A stretch of 64,000 nucleotides of DNA, taken from assembly GCA_028285345.1 (NCBI GenBank), contig JANQPT010000025.1:1-64000 (forward strand), written 5' to 3'. Positions 45,592 through 54,828 of the stretch are shown here, in pieces. The first letter of the stretch is position 1. Every line of letters starts with the position of its first letter. The position numbers and the translations under genes are program-made. A model generated the notes under the pieces. The model searched no databases and had not been told where the DNA came from. It saw only the letters and a program-made list of their open reading frames with translations. This stretch comes from Planctomycetales bacterium (GTDB lineage: Bacteria > Planctomycetota > Planctomycetia > Planctomycetales > Planctomycetaceae).

Positions 45592-46137
45592 CTATTTCCG
45601 CTTCACGAACTTGATCTGCATAAACTTCGTGAACTCATCCTTCTTTGCGGCAGGCATATTCAATACGAGCACTCGTTCGTTGGCGTTTTTTTGGGTAATC
45701 ACTGTCTTCTGCACCATCGGTTTCCCGTCCGGGGTCTTGGCCTTTGTCATCCAACTGACCGACTTCGATTTCGCGTCGTAATCGCCGGTCATAGTTGCGG
45801 CGTAGGGGCCGTGGTCAACAATCGTGCCGACCAATTTCTTCTTATCCAGATCGTAGCCGACGATGGAGTGGACTTTCATGGTTACACCGTCGATTTCAGA
45901 ATCGAAGTCCGAAGCGACCCAATACTCGCCGTAGGGGCGTATTGTTTCCACACCCTTGAATTTGATCGACGGTGCATCCGGCCCCTCCGGCCAGACCTCA
46001 ATTTCTGCGTCCCAAATTCCAATGGACGCTTTCAATACATCCAACTCAACCGGCTTCGATTCTTGTTTTTCTTGGCCAACGCAGCACAGGGCGAAACCAA
46101 ATACAAGCCACGTAGTAAGACTGGATCTCATCAACAT
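45592..46137 (-). CDS. Exported DUF1579-like protein
   Basis: A 181-residue protein with a signal peptide (TWLVFGFALCCVGQ). Its body matches DUF1579-type lipocalin-like proteins: IGIWDAEIEVWPEGPDA, VETIRPYGEYWVASDFDSE, VGYDLDKKKLVGTIVDH, MTGDYDAKSKSVSW. The alternating strands suggest a small beta-barrel. Probably periplasmic, with the ligand unknown. A GGGGAA site lies 5 nt before the ATG. The neighbours give no functional hint. Confidence 0.82.
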   Translation of the reverse strand: MLMRSSLTTWLVFGFALCCVGQEKQESKPVELDVLKASIGIWDAEIEVWPEGPDAPSIKFKGVETIRPYGEYWVASDFDSEIDGVTMKVHSIVGYDLDKKKLVGTIVDHGPYAATMTGDYDAKSKSVSWMTKAKTPDGKPMVQKTVITQKNANERVLVLNMPAAKKDEFTKFMQIKFVKRK

Positions 46138-46482
46138 GTTCGTTCCCCGCGCGAGAAAAAGGATTTCGGAAGTGAGTTGGGCCGCTCGAGATGGTTAGAG
46201 AAACAATGCTCCAAGGCCTTCGATTTTGGCAGCGGGAAGTCAACGCCTCAGCAGTGGCGCGACATTCGACATCAAACTTCTTAGGTGTCCGTAACACTCA
46301 AACCGCGGGTCCCGGGAGTCATTCCTTGTAAGTTACCACGACTGACACGTCAATTGCTGGCGCCGTTCGCTGCGTAATCGTCGACCATCAAGGAAATCCA
46401 TCGGTGAATTGGTTACACTGGCAGCACAGTCCATTGATGCAGCGATTTTCTCAGACAGGCAGGCGACGTACAGGCGGCTCTC
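46138..46482. other. Intergenic region between divergent genes
   Basis: About 345 bp; no gene, terminator or promoter with a good match was seen. Confidence 0.5.
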
Positions 46483-47805
46483 ATGGCGCGATTGGTCTCT
46501 TTGATCGTTCTCACGGTACTGATCGTCTTTCTGGGGATCACGTTCTTTCAGGTAATCTCGCCGTTTTTGCTGCCGCTATTTCTCGCCGGAGTCTTGGCGC
46601 TGTTGTGCCAGCCGATCTTTCGCTATTTCCTGTCAAAGACCAACAACCGGGCGCACTGGGCGGCAGGGATGACGACCGGGTCCATCCTGGCCATCATCCT
46701 GGTGCCGATGTCGGTGGGAACGTTTATCGCCACCGTCGAGTTGTACACGTTTGCGCAGGAGCGATTCGACCCGCAGCAGTGGAAACCGGCGTACACGAAA
46801 TTTCGCGAGCGACTTGACGCCGATCATCTGATTGACCGGCTGTACGAGTCGTTCAGCCCGCCACCGGCCGAGGAAGAGCAACATGAGGATTGGGCATCGC
46901 GGCGGGATCGGTTTCACGAACAGGTCGAAACCAACCTCCGCGCCAACTCCAAAGCGGCGCTGGATCGTGTGGCGGAGCGGACGATGGGATTTGCCGCCTC
47001 GACGTTCGGAGTGCTGGGAAAACTTCTCGCGGGATTCATCGGGCTGATGATGTTTGTGGTTGCGCTGCACTACTTTCTGGCGGACGGCCCCACGTTGCTG
47101 AAGGCGGCGCGCGAATTGATCCCCGTCCATCAGGACTATCAACAGGAATTGATCACGAAATTCAACAAGGTGATCCGCGCGGTCGTCGTGGCGACTTTTG
47201 CGGCGGCACTGGGACAAGGGATCGCCACGGCGATTGCTCTCTATTTTTTCGTCGGTCATTTCTTCTTGCTGAGTGTGGTGTGCACGTTAACGGCATTGAT
47301 TCCGTTGATCGGCACCTGGCTGGTCTGGGGGCCGGTCGCCATTTGGCTGGCGGTGGAGGGACACTGGTTTAGTGCCGCTTTCTTGACCGCATACGGGACC
47401 GTTGTCATTGGATTGATGGATAACGCAATTCGCACCTACGTATTGCATAGCGACGCGAAACTGCATCCGCTGCTGGCGTTTGTGAGTGTGTTGGGTGGAC
47501 TGCAAACCATGGGTCTGTGGGGCATTTTCGTGGGGCCCATCGTCGCCTCGTGCTTGCACGCGCTGGTGCAGATTTTTAATTCGGAATTGAAGGCATTTTC
47601 CGAGGAAAAGTTTGCCGGTTCGACAACCGACCCCGCCGAAGAGAAAGCACCGCCCGATTCGGAAACGGCCGAGCCGGAATCTCAGGCGACAGGTAACGCT
47701 GAGGACGACGCAAAAACAAATACGCCTGAGAGCGGGTCGGACAAGACGGCGGAAGAGCGGACGCCTCGAAGCAAACCTCCGGCAACGCCGGACGCAAGTA
47801 AATGA
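46483..47805 (+). CDS. AI-2E/PerM family membrane transporter
   Basis: A 440-residue polytopic protein of the AI-2 exporter-like (PerM/TqsA) family. N-terminal helices (VSLIVLTVLIVFLGITFFQVISPFLL) are followed by a soluble insert rich in Glu and Arg (about 85-165), then helices with the family signatures LTALIPLIGTWLVWGPVA and LGGLQTMGLWGIFVGPIV. The C-terminal 70 residues are a charged, low-complexity tail rich in Glu, Pro and Thr. Substrates of the family include autoinducer-2 and ions, so none is assigned. It ends overlapping the next reading frame. Confidence 0.88.
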   Translation: MARLVSLIVLTVLIVFLGITFFQVISPFLLPLFLAGVLALLCQPIFRYFLSKTNNRAHWAAGMTTGSILAIILVPMSVGTFIATVELYTFAQERFDPQQWKPAYTKFRERLDADHLIDRLYESFSPPPAEEEQHEDWASRRDRFHEQVETNLRANSKAALDRVAERTMGFAASTFGVLGKLLAGFIGLMMFVVALHYFLADGPTLLKAARELIPVHQDYQQELITKFNKVIRAVVVATFAAALGQGIATAIALYFFVGHFFLLSVVCTLTALIPLIGTWLVWGPVAIWLAVEGHWFSAAFLTAYGTVVIGLMDNAIRTYVLHSDAKLHPLLAFVSVLGGLQTMGLWGIFVGPIVASCLHALVQIFNSELKAFSEEKFAGSTTDPAEEKAPPDSETAEPESQATGNAEDDAKTNTPESGSDKTAEERTPRSKPPATPDASK

Positions 47806-47849
47806 TGACGAAAGTTTTTTCAATGTGTGGCGCGACAATGGAGATTGCT

Positions 47850-48914
47850 ATGACGGGACATCGAATTCGATGGATTTGGGCGTGTGCGGCTCTGCTGGCA
47901 ATCGCCGGCACCAACCTAGCGGCTCGTGCTGACGAAGCGGACGGACGTTTGGATATTTACTTCATCGATGTGGAAGGAGGGGCCGCGACGCTCTTCGTCA
48001 CGCCGGCGGGAGAGACCCTGCTCATCGATTCCGGCTATCCCGACAACAACGGCCGGGACCGGGACCGGATACTGAAGGTTCTCCGTCAAGAGGCGGGCAA
48101 ATCACACTTGGACCATGCGGCGGTCACACATTGGCATCTGGACCACTTCGGAAATCACGCAGCCCTCGCCTCTGAAATTGAAATCAAAAACTTCTGGGAT
48201 CGCGGGATTCCCGAAGTGCTCTCGGAAGACAAAAAGTTCGAGGAACGGATCGGTCCCTACCGGGCGGCGTCGCAAAATCAGTCGCGAAAACTCTCAGTGG
48301 GCGACATGCTGCCGTTGAAGTCGGACAAAACGCCGCTCTCCGTCAAGATCGTCACCGCCAGCCGGGATGTGATTCCCAACGACGGCCCGCCCAATCCTTT
48401 CGCGAAGGCGCATCAACCGCGCGAGCGCGACGCCAGCGACAACGCGGCCAGCTTGAGCTTTCTACTCGCGTTCGGCGAGTTTCGATTCCTCTGCTGCGGC
48501 GATTTGACTTGGAACGTCGAAGCAAAATTGATGACGCCCAACAATCCTCTCGGGCAGGTCGATCTGTTCATGGTGACGCATCACGGTCTGCCGACCAGCA
48601 ATAATCCGGTGTTGGTCCATGCAATCGATCCGGTCGTAGCTGTGATGTGCAACGGTCCGGTCAAAGGGGGACATCCGGAGACTTTGAAGACCCTGCAGGG
48701 AGTGAAATCGCTGAAAGCGCTGTATCAGTTGCACCGCAACATCAAGGTCCGCCCGGAGGACCAGACGCCGCCGAAGTTTATTGCTAACACTGAAAGTTCC
48801 TCCGACACCTGCGCCGGGACGTTCGTGAAAGCGTCCGTGGCTCCGGACGGAAAGAGTTATACCGTTCAAATCGGCAAACGCGGAGAGCGCTCGACGTACC
48901 AAACGCGCCCGTGA
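47850..48914 (+). CDS. Exported metallo-beta-lactamase-fold hydrolase (ComEC/Rec2-type)
   Basis: About 354 residues from the ATG at 47850, which has GGAGA 5 nt upstream and gives a signal peptide (IRWIWACAALLAIAGTNLAARA). Two earlier ATGs exist (47802, 47838). The MBL metal motif is THWHLDHFGNH. A central Asp/His region follows (FRFLCCGDLTWN, MVTHHGLPTSNNP). It resembles the stand-alone competence-like hydrolases with YFIDVEGGAATLFVTP at the start. A periplasmic phosphodiester or lactone hydrolase is possible; the substrate is unknown. Confidence 0.87.
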   Translation: MTGHRIRWIWACAALLAIAGTNLAARADEADGRLDIYFIDVEGGAATLFVTPAGETLLIDSGYPDNNGRDRDRILKVLRQEAGKSHLDHAAVTHWHLDHFGNHAALASEIEIKNFWDRGIPEVLSEDKKFEERIGPYRAASQNQSRKLSVGDMLPLKSDKTPLSVKIVTASRDVIPNDGPPNPFAKAHQPRERDASDNAASLSFLLAFGEFRFLCCGDLTWNVEAKLMTPNNPLGQVDLFMVTHHGLPTSNNPVLVHAIDPVVAVMCNGPVKGGHPETLKTLQGVKSLKALYQLHRNIKVRPEDQTPPKFIANTESSSDTCAGTFVKASVAPDGKSYTVQIGKRGERSTYQTRP

Positions 48915-48959
48915 ATCTCAGCACGGACGAATCGCCAAGTGTGAGGGAGTGTTCTCGAG

Positions 48960-50441
48960 ATGTCGTTTGCCGTCAAGAATCTGATCGGGGAAGCATGGAC
49001 CGGCGCAAACGGTACGGAGTCCGCACCGGTCTGGAATCCTTCGTTGGGTGTTGAGCTCACGCGAACACCGCTACAAGATGCCAACGTCGTCGACCAAGCG
49101 TCAGAGTCGGCCGCAACGGCCTTCCCCGCATGGCGAGACACGCCGCCGCTGGAGCGGGCGCGCGTCTTCTTTCGGTTTCGCGATCTGCTGGAACGCGATT
49201 TCGAGAAACTGGCCCAACTGATCTCGCTGGAAAACGGCAAAACCCGCGACGAAGCTCGGGGCGAGATTCGCCGCGGAATTGAAGTCGTCGAATTCGCCGG
49301 TGGCGTGCCGTCTCTGGTGATGGGGCAATCGCTCGAAAACGTCGCCCGCGGGCTCGACGGGCGCACGATCCGCCAGCCGCTTGGTGTCTGCGCCGGGATC
49401 TCTCCCTTCAACTTTCCGGCAATGGTCCCCATGTGGATCTACCCGTTGGCAGTCGTCTGCGGGAATACGTTCATTCTAAAGCCCTCTGAGCGGGTCCCCC
49501 TCTCAGCGCAATTTCAAGCGGAGCTGCTCTTGGAAGCCGGTTTGCCGCCCGGCGTGTTTAATGTCGTTCACGGCGGTCGGGAGGTCGTCGACGCCTTGGC
49601 GACGCACCCCCGGATTGCCGCCGTCAGTTTCGTGGGATCTTCGCAGGTTGCCCGCCAGGTGTATCAATTGGCGACATCGCACGGCAAACGGTGCCAGGCC
49701 GGGGGCGGGGCGAAGAACTTTACGGTGCTGCTGCCCGACGCAAACCCGGAGGCGGTCGCCCGTGCGGTGATCGGGTCCTCGTTCGGCTGCGCCGGACAGC
49801 GCTGTATGGCAAGTTCGGTACTCGTGCCCGTCGGGGATCAAATTGCGCCCCATTTGGAATGCCTGCAGGAACTGACCGGGGCAATTGAAGTCGGCCGTAC
49901 GGATCTCGACCCGGCGGCCGAAATGGGTCCCGTGATCGGACCGGAGGCCAAATCGCGAATCGAGGCGGCGATCGACCGCGCCGAAACGGAGGGCGGGGAA
50001 GTGGTCGTCGACGGACGAGGCCGACAGGTCAGTGACGCCCCCGATGGCTTTTATGTCGGGCCGACAATCATCGACCGCGTGCAGTACGAGTCGCCGCTGT
50101 TGCGCGAGGAAATCTTCGGTCCTGTACTGGCGGTCAAACGTGTCGATGATCTGGAAGAAGCCGTCAAGCTGGCGAACCAGAGCAACTACGGCAACGGGGC
50201 TGTGATCTTTACCTCCGACGGCGGGGCGGCTCGACAATTCGCGTCGGCAGTCAATTGCGGGATGGTGGGGATCAACGTGGGAGTCCCCGCGCCAACGGCG
50301 CTGTTTCCATTCAACGGCTGGAACGGCTCCTTCTTCGGCGACCTGCACATGCAGGGGACGGAGGGCGTGCAGTTCTTCACGCAGCAGAAGGTGATTCTGA
50401 GCCGCTGGGCAGAATTCGGCCAGCGGCGCCAGGGCTGGTAA
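48960..50441 (+). CDS. mmsA: CoA-acylating methylmalonate-semialdehyde dehydrogenase
   Basis: A 493-residue aldehyde dehydrogenase of the MmsA type, converting methylmalonate or malonate semialdehyde to propionyl- or acetyl-CoA in valine or inositol breakdown. Seen: SLENGKTRDEARGEI, GVCAGISPFNFPAMVPMWIYPLA, SFVGSSQVARQVYQLA and the catalytic Cys in GCAGQRCMASSV. The C-terminus has MQGTEGVQFFTQQKVI, typical of MmsA. A GAGGGAG site is 12 nt before the ATG. No other valine-pathway genes are adjacent. Confidence 0.95.
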   Translation: MSFAVKNLIGEAWTGANGTESAPVWNPSLGVELTRTPLQDANVVDQASESAATAFPAWRDTPPLERARVFFRFRDLLERDFEKLAQLISLENGKTRDEARGEIRRGIEVVEFAGGVPSLVMGQSLENVARGLDGRTIRQPLGVCAGISPFNFPAMVPMWIYPLAVVCGNTFILKPSERVPLSAQFQAELLLEAGLPPGVFNVVHGGREVVDALATHPRIAAVSFVGSSQVARQVYQLATSHGKRCQAGGGAKNFTVLLPDANPEAVARAVIGSSFGCAGQRCMASSVLVPVGDQIAPHLECLQELTGAIEVGRTDLDPAAEMGPVIGPEAKSRIEAAIDRAETEGGEVVVDGRGRQVSDAPDGFYVGPTIIDRVQYESPLLREEIFGPVLAVKRVDDLEEAVKLANQSNYGNGAVIFTSDGGAARQFASAVNCGMVGINVGVPAPTALFPFNGWNGSFFGDLHMQGTEGVQFFTQQKVILSRWAEFGQRRQGW

Positions 50442-50460
50442 GCGGTCCCGCTGCAGTGGA

Positions 50461-51534
50461 TCAACCGGCGAGCTTTCGCTGTTCGGTGAACGACGCCGCC
50501 GGCCCCACGGCGCCGTGGGAATGTCCGTCCCATTGATGTGCCGCAGCCGACTCCAGGACTTGCTCCGCCACCTGCAGTGCATTGAGCGCGGCCTGGCCGT
50601 CTACTGTTGGCTGGTGACCGTGACGGACGCACTCGACAAAGCTGCTCAACTCGGCCGTCAGAGCGTCGAAGGGAGAGACCGTGGGGTGATCGACGCGCAG
50701 AAAGTTTCCGAACACGTCGGCTTTGAGTTGCTCTATATCAGCACCCGGCTGACGGGCGCGCTCGACGGGGGGCGTGCCGTAGAGCAACATTTCGCTCGGC
50801 GTGCAGCATGTGACTTCGCGCTCCTGGAAGTCAATTCCGACAAACCCTGCGGAGGACCAGACCTGCATCTTGCGGCTGACTTGCAGGCTCACCCGGTTGG
50901 CGGTCAGGTCGGCCAGAGCGCCGTTTTGGAAGCGCAGCCTGGCCTGCACCACGTCTTCATGGCTGCCAAGAATGTTCAGCCCGAACGCCTCGATCGAGTC
51001 GACAGGCGAACCGACAAAGTCGAGCACCAAATCGATATCATGAATCATCAAATCGTGCGTCACGCCGATGTCGGTCGAACGGAACGAAAACGGACTTAGG
51101 CGTTCGGCCCGGATGTACTTGGGGCGGCCGATGTGCGGGCGGGCGGCCTGAAAGGCAGGATTGAAACGCTCAATATGTCCCACCTGCAGCAGCGCGCCAG
51201 ATTTTTCGGCTTGCTTGGTCAGCAGACGTCCCTGAGCGACGTTCTCCGCCAACGGTTTCTCTACCAGCGTAGGAATGCCGCGTGCCAGACATTCGCCGGC
51301 AACTGCCAAGTGTGCGAAGGTGGGGACGGCAACCGAAACGGCGTCGACCGTAGCGAGCAAATCGCGATAGTCAGAACTGTAATTGACTCCGCAGTTCTCG
51401 GCGACCCGTTTGCCGTTCTCTGGATCGGAATCAGCGACTCCGACCAAGTCGACATCCGGCAACCCGGCCAAGATTCTCGCGTGGTGTTGTCCCAGCGCCC
51501 CGACGCCGATGACTGCGATACGCAAAGGATTCAT
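50461..51534 (-). CDS. Gfo/Idh/MocA-family oxidoreductase (possible GnnA-like)
   Basis: A 357-residue NAD(P)-dependent sugar oxidoreductase. The N-terminal Rossmann motif is AVIGVGALGQHHARIL, and the catalytic EKP is in PTLVEKPLAEN; the C-terminal half has the usual alpha/beta fold with GVTHDLMIHDIDLVLDF. Its start overlaps the lpxA stop by 4 nt (ATGA), so it is translationally coupled. In other bacteria an oxidoreductase of this family next to lpxA (GnnA) oxidises UDP-GlcNAc for 3-amino lipid A. Here that role is a guess, because no GnnB aminotransferase is adjacent. Confidence 0.85.
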   Translation of the reverse strand: MNPLRIAVIGVGALGQHHARILAGLPDVDLVGVADSDPENGKRVAENCGVNYSSDYRDLLATVDAVSVAVPTFAHLAVAGECLARGIPTLVEKPLAENVAQGRLLTKQAEKSGALLQVGHIERFNPAFQAARPHIGRPKYIRAERLSPFSFRSTDIGVTHDLMIHDIDLVLDFVGSPVDSIEAFGLNILGSHEDVVQARLRFQNGALADLTANRVSLQVSRKMQVWSSAGFVGIDFQEREVTCCTPSEMLLYGTPPVERARQPGADIEQLKADVFGNFLRVDHPTVSPFDALTAELSSFVECVRHGHQPTVDGQAALNALQVAEQVLESAAAHQWDGHSHGAVGPAASFTEQRKLAG

Positions 51535-52346
51535 GCCGCTCTTCGGGCCTCCCGCCGCCGTCCCTGACGCCCCACGTTACGTTCGCTGAGGAAATCGATC
51601 AGCAACGCCAACTCCGGCGGCCACTCGCCGTCGACTCTGTGGTTCATCTCGGCGGCGACAAAATCGATCGGTTTGTGATCGCGGTATAGCAAACGCTGTA
51701 CGTGCTTGATCAAGCGGATCGTTTCATGTCTGATGCCCCGACGCTGCATGCCGACCACATTGATGGTACGGACACGGCAATCGTCGGCTCCAACCCACAT
51801 CATATACGGGGGCACATCGTGTGGGACGCGGCTGCCGCCTCCCACAAAACAGAGCGTACCCAGCGTCGAGAAGTGATGCACGACACTGTTTCCGGAGACA
51901 ACGACGCCGTCCTGCACATGCACATGGCCACCGAGCAGAACGCCATTGACCAAAATCACTCCGTCGTGAATGTGACAGTTGTGAGCAACGTGACAGTTTG
52001 CCATCAGCATGTTCTTGTTGCCGATTCGGGTGACGCCGTCCTCTTTTTCGGCGCCGCGATTGACGGTGACGCCCTCGCGAAAGAGGTTGCCGTCGCCGAT
52101 TTCCACGCGTGTCTCCCCGCCGGCGTAACTAATGTCCTGAGGCTCGCCGCCGATCACCGCGCCGGGATGAAACCGGTTGTCGCTCCCGACAGTCACGCGA
52201 CCGTTGATGACCACGTGGCTATCCAAGCGGCTGCGGTCGCCGACTTGAACTTCAGGCCCAATGACGCAAAATGGGCCGATCTGTACGTCCTCGCCGAGTT
52301 GAGCTTGGGGATCGACCTGCGCGAGTGGAGAAATGTTGCATGCCAT
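51531..52346 (-). CDS. lpxA: UDP-N-acetylglucosamine acyltransferase
   Basis: The first enzyme of lipid A synthesis. The 271-residue protein is a left-handed beta-helix of hexapeptide repeats (VQIGPFCVIGPEVQVGDRS, VQDGVVVSGNSVVHHFS), with the active-site His in CHVAHNCHIHDGVI (His122 or His125) and a C-terminal helical part (GMQRRGIRHETIRLIKHVQRL). EPQDISYAGG and VGGGSRVPHDVPPYMM are typical. It is in a cluster with lpxC and a skp-like gene, supporting lipopolysaccharide in this organism. Confidence 0.95.
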   Translation of the reverse strand: MACNISPLAQVDPQAQLGEDVQIGPFCVIGPEVQVGDRSRLDSHVVINGRVTVGSDNRFHPGAVIGGEPQDISYAGGETRVEIGDGNLFREGVTVNRGAEKEDGVTRIGNKNMLMANCHVAHNCHIHDGVILVNGVLLGGHVHVQDGVVVSGNSVVHHFSTLGTLCFVGGGSRVPHDVPPYMMWVGADDCRVRTINVVGMQRRGIRHETIRLIKHVQRLLYRDHKPIDFVAAEMNHRVDGEWPPELALLIDFLSERNVGRQGRRREARRAA

Positions 52347-52490
52347 AGCCTGTGTTACCTATGTCGCTTCGAACTCCGGCCGTTTTTCCATTCAGTGTGC
52401 GACAAAAAAACTGCCTGCTGTTGCTGTCCTTGTAATGCGGTGAACCAAAATCCTGATATTTGATTGACTGTCAATGTCATCCGCTGACCG

Positions 52491-53390
52491 TCAGGCGGCA
52501 CGACGCCCGCCGTTTGTCTCCCCGGTCGGCAGAAAATGATTGGGGTGCGCCGCTTGCAGCCTTCGGACGATCTCGGCATTCAGCCGATGCCCTGATCGGG
52601 TGGCGTCAATGCGTCCCCGCAAATCGCAACCGATCAGCGCCAAGTCGCCCAGGCAATCAAGCAGCTTATGCCGGGCACATTCGTCGTCCCAGCGCAATGT
52701 GTTTCCAATTGGACCATTCGGCCCAAAGATCAACAGGTCGGCGGTCGTCAGCCGTTTGCCGTATCCCAGCGCTTTCAGCGCTTCGGCCTCCGCTTCCAAC
52801 ACAAACGTCCGCGACCCGGCAAGCTGCTCCAAAAAAACCTCGGGCGTAATTTGCAGCGAAATCCGATGCGGCCGAATCGGAGAATCGGGACCGTAGTCCA
52901 ATTCGTAGGAAATCTCCAATCCTGCGTGAGCGGCGGGATGCGCGCAGATTTCTGTACCGTCGGCCACTTCCGATGCTTGGACGCGGCGCTCGATGTCCAA
53001 AACCTTTCGCGGTTGATCTTGCGGCGCGATGCCGGCCTTGGCTATCGCTTCGGCGAAGAAAATGCTCGAACCGTCGCATCCCGGCGGTTCTGGAGCGTCG
53101 AGCTCGACGAGGCAATTATCGACTTGCAATCCCGCCAGCGCAGCCATCACGTGCTCGATCATTTCCACACGCGAATCCCCGCAGGCGATCGCCGTCCGGC
53201 GTTCGCGGGGAACGGTGTACTCCACCAGCGCGGGAATGGGTGCCGCATCGGCAAGATCGGTTCTTGAGAACCGGATGCCGTAATCCGGCGGAGCGGGCAG
53301 AAACTTCAACCGGATATCGGCTCCCCACAGAAACCCGACGCCAGTGACTTCGGCCGGCCGCGCGATCGTCTGCTGCGCCCGTTCTTCCAC
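52491..53390 (-). CDS. lpxC: UDP-3-O-acyl-N-acetylglucosamine deacetylase
   Basis: This zinc enzyme makes the committed step in lipid A synthesis. The 299-residue protein has Glu79/His80 in the motif MIEHVMAALAGLQVDNC, the second zinc set in RHKLLDCLGDLALIG (His241, Asp245) and the catalytic His268 in SGHRLNAEIV. The start is GTG at 53390 with an ideal GGAGGAG site 6-8 nt upstream. It is not fused to FabZ, unlike LpxC of some relatives. It is 89 bp after the skp-like gene. Confidence 0.95.
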   Translation of the reverse strand: MEERAQQTIARPAEVTGVGFLWGADIRLKFLPAPPDYGIRFSRTDLADAAPIPALVEYTVPRERRTAIACGDSRVEMIEHVMAALAGLQVDNCLVELDAPEPPGCDGSSIFFAEAIAKAGIAPQDQPRKVLDIERRVQASEVADGTEICAHPAAHAGLEISYELDYGPDSPIRPHRISLQITPEVFLEQLAGSRTFVLEAEAEALKALGYGKRLTTADLLIFGPNGPIGNTLRWDDECARHKLLDCLGDLALIGCDLRGRIDATRSGHRLNAEIVRRLQAAHPNHFLPTGETNGGRRAA

Positions 53391-53479
53391 GAAAACTCCT
53401 CCCTGCGCTCAGTGGTTGGAATGAGCCGGCGACGTTTGGCAATGCGACAAATGCCGCCGGCGTTCCGATCGATCCCGGA

Positions 53480-54175
53480 CTAATTCTGCCGCCGCCGCGG
53501 AGCGGCCGGTTGACGCGTGCGGGCAGGCGCCCGGCCGCCGGCCGGACGAACGTTCGAATCGCGCTTGGAGTCGGCATACACACGATTCAGGGCTTTGGCG
53601 ATGACATCGGTAATGTCGTCGGCGTCGCGGTGATAAATCACGAGCGAGTTGAGATCCATCGCAACGGCACGAGGATCGTCCACGTCGAACTTCGGCCGCC
53701 GAAAACGAATGATCAGTGTATAGCCCTTCTTTTGTGCGAAGGCTTGCACCATTTCCTGCACTTCTTCGTGGACTGTCTTAAAGACCTTCGCACGGCTGCG
53801 CATGAAGTCCCGTTCTTTGTTTTTCACGTCCGCATCCAAGGCCGCCTTTTGCTTTACGAACGTGGCTTCCAGGTCGATGTACTCCGCACTTCCCTTTTTG
53901 AGCGTGGGCGACTTCAGCTTTTGCTCAGTTTGCTTCAATTGCTTGACCATGCGTTGCACGGTTTGACTGCTCTGTTCGGCTTCGACCTTGAGATCTTCCT
54001 GGAGGATTTTGAATTTCTCGTAGTTTGTGAAGACTTCCTCAATGTCAATCAATCCGACCTTGTGGGCGGGAGCCGGCGCGGCGGCGCCGCGTCCCTGCGT
54101 GAACGCTTCGCTGTAGACCAACCCCACTCCGAGGAGGGCCAGGGCAATTGTGTAAAAAAGCTTTGATTTCGTCAC
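53480..54175 (-). CDS. OmpH/Skp-family periplasmic chaperone
   Basis: A 231-residue protein with a signal peptide (SKLFYTIALALLGVGLVYSEA) and a Gly/Ala/Pro linker, then the Skp/OmpH fold: VGLIDIEEVFTNYEKFKILQEDL, a long coiled coil rich in Lys/Gln/Glu (about 60-140), and YTLIIRFRRP near the end. Skp carries outer-membrane proteins through the periplasm. The tail is basic and Pro/Arg-rich. It starts at a GTG (54175) with AAGGAG about 11 nt upstream, and heads the skp-lpxC-lpxA cluster, as in many Gram-negatives. Confidence 0.87.
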   Translation of the reverse strand: MTKSKLFYTIALALLGVGLVYSEAFTQGRGAAAPAPAHKVGLIDIEEVFTNYEKFKILQEDLKVEAEQSSQTVQRMVKQLKQTEQKLKSPTLKKGSAEYIDLEATFVKQKAALDADVKNKERDFMRSRAKVFKTVHEEVQEMVQAFAQKKGYTLIIRFRRPKFDVDDPRAVAMDLNSLVIYHRDADDITDVIAKALNRVYADSKRDSNVRPAGGRAPARTRQPAAPRRRQN

Positions 54176-54442
54176 GGCGTGTGCACTCCTTTGCTGTGCC
54201 GGTCCGGACCGAGCATCCGGCGCGAGATGTTTTGATTACGTCAGCCGTCGGGATCTGCGGATTCCAGACCGCAGCCCCGTACCGTTCTTCTGCGAAACGG
54301 GTTGACGTAATCGTCGGAACACCGGTTCGCGACAGGCCTTCGTCCGTAGTGGATAAACTGAGGCGGGTATTTTGCACAACCCGAAGATCACGTCAATACG
54401 AGACTAACCATCGAACGTTCTAAGATGAAAGACCGCATGGTT
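54176..54442. other. Intergenic region between divergent genes
   Basis: No gene seen. It leads into the promoter-operator at 54443-54471. Confidence 0.5.
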
Positions 54443-54471
54443 TTGACATTTCCGCGGAAATGTCGAATAAT
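54443..54471 (+). promoter_or_regulatory. Strong promoter with a 20-bp palindromic operator in its spacer
   Basis: TTGACA (54443-54448), a 17-nt spacer and AATAAT (54466-54471) form a near-consensus sigma70-type promoter. A perfect 20-bp palindrome, GACATTTCCGCGGAAATGTC, spans 54445-54464, covering the -35 box and most of the spacer. A dimeric repressor bound there would block polymerase. The downstream TIGR03067-like gene starts at 54514, about 35 nt after the predicted transcript start. Confidence 0.8.
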
Positions 54472-54513
54472 GTGGGCCGTTCGATCAGTTTCGTTTCGAT
54501 TGACGTGACAGAC

Positions 54514-54828
54514 ATGAGCGATCATCAGGCTATCCAAGGTGAGTGGGTTTCCATCGCACCCGGCCCTTCGGGGTACCGGTTTCCCATCGGACCGGAACTC
54601 ATCGGCTCCAAGCTCCGCTATCAGCTCGATGAAGATGCGTCGCCTAAGCAAATCGACGTCGAACACCGCGATCCCGGTGCCCGTACGCGGACGGCGGTAA
54701 CGGGGATATATGAGCTGGCCGGAGATTCGCTGAAGATTCAGTGGACGAACGGCGGAGATCGCCCGTCGCAATTTCCTCCCGACGCAGCCGGTGATTCGCG
54801 TGTGCTTTTCTTAAAACGCGTTCGCTAG
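54514..54828 (+). CDS. TIGR03067-like small protein
   Basis: About 104 residues starting MSDHQAIQGEWVSIAPG, ending SQFPPDAAGDSRVLFLKRVR. The GEW...., strand-rich body and the closing F...P.DAAG...VL.LKR pattern match the planctomycete family typified by TIGR03067 (lipocalin-like, unknown function). The start at 54514 is chosen because an in-frame ATG at 54460 lies inside the promoter. No signal peptide. Transcription is likely controlled by the operator upstream. Confidence 0.8.
   Translation: MSDHQAIQGEWVSIAPGPSGYRFPIGPELIGSKLRYQLDEDASPKQIDVEHRDPGARTRTAVTGIYELAGDSLKIQWTNGGDRPSQFPPDAAGDSRVLFLKRVR

Noticed and set aside
49503..50582. A 359-codon minus-strand frame
   Set aside because: Antisense of mmsA, whose catalytic motifs are clear.
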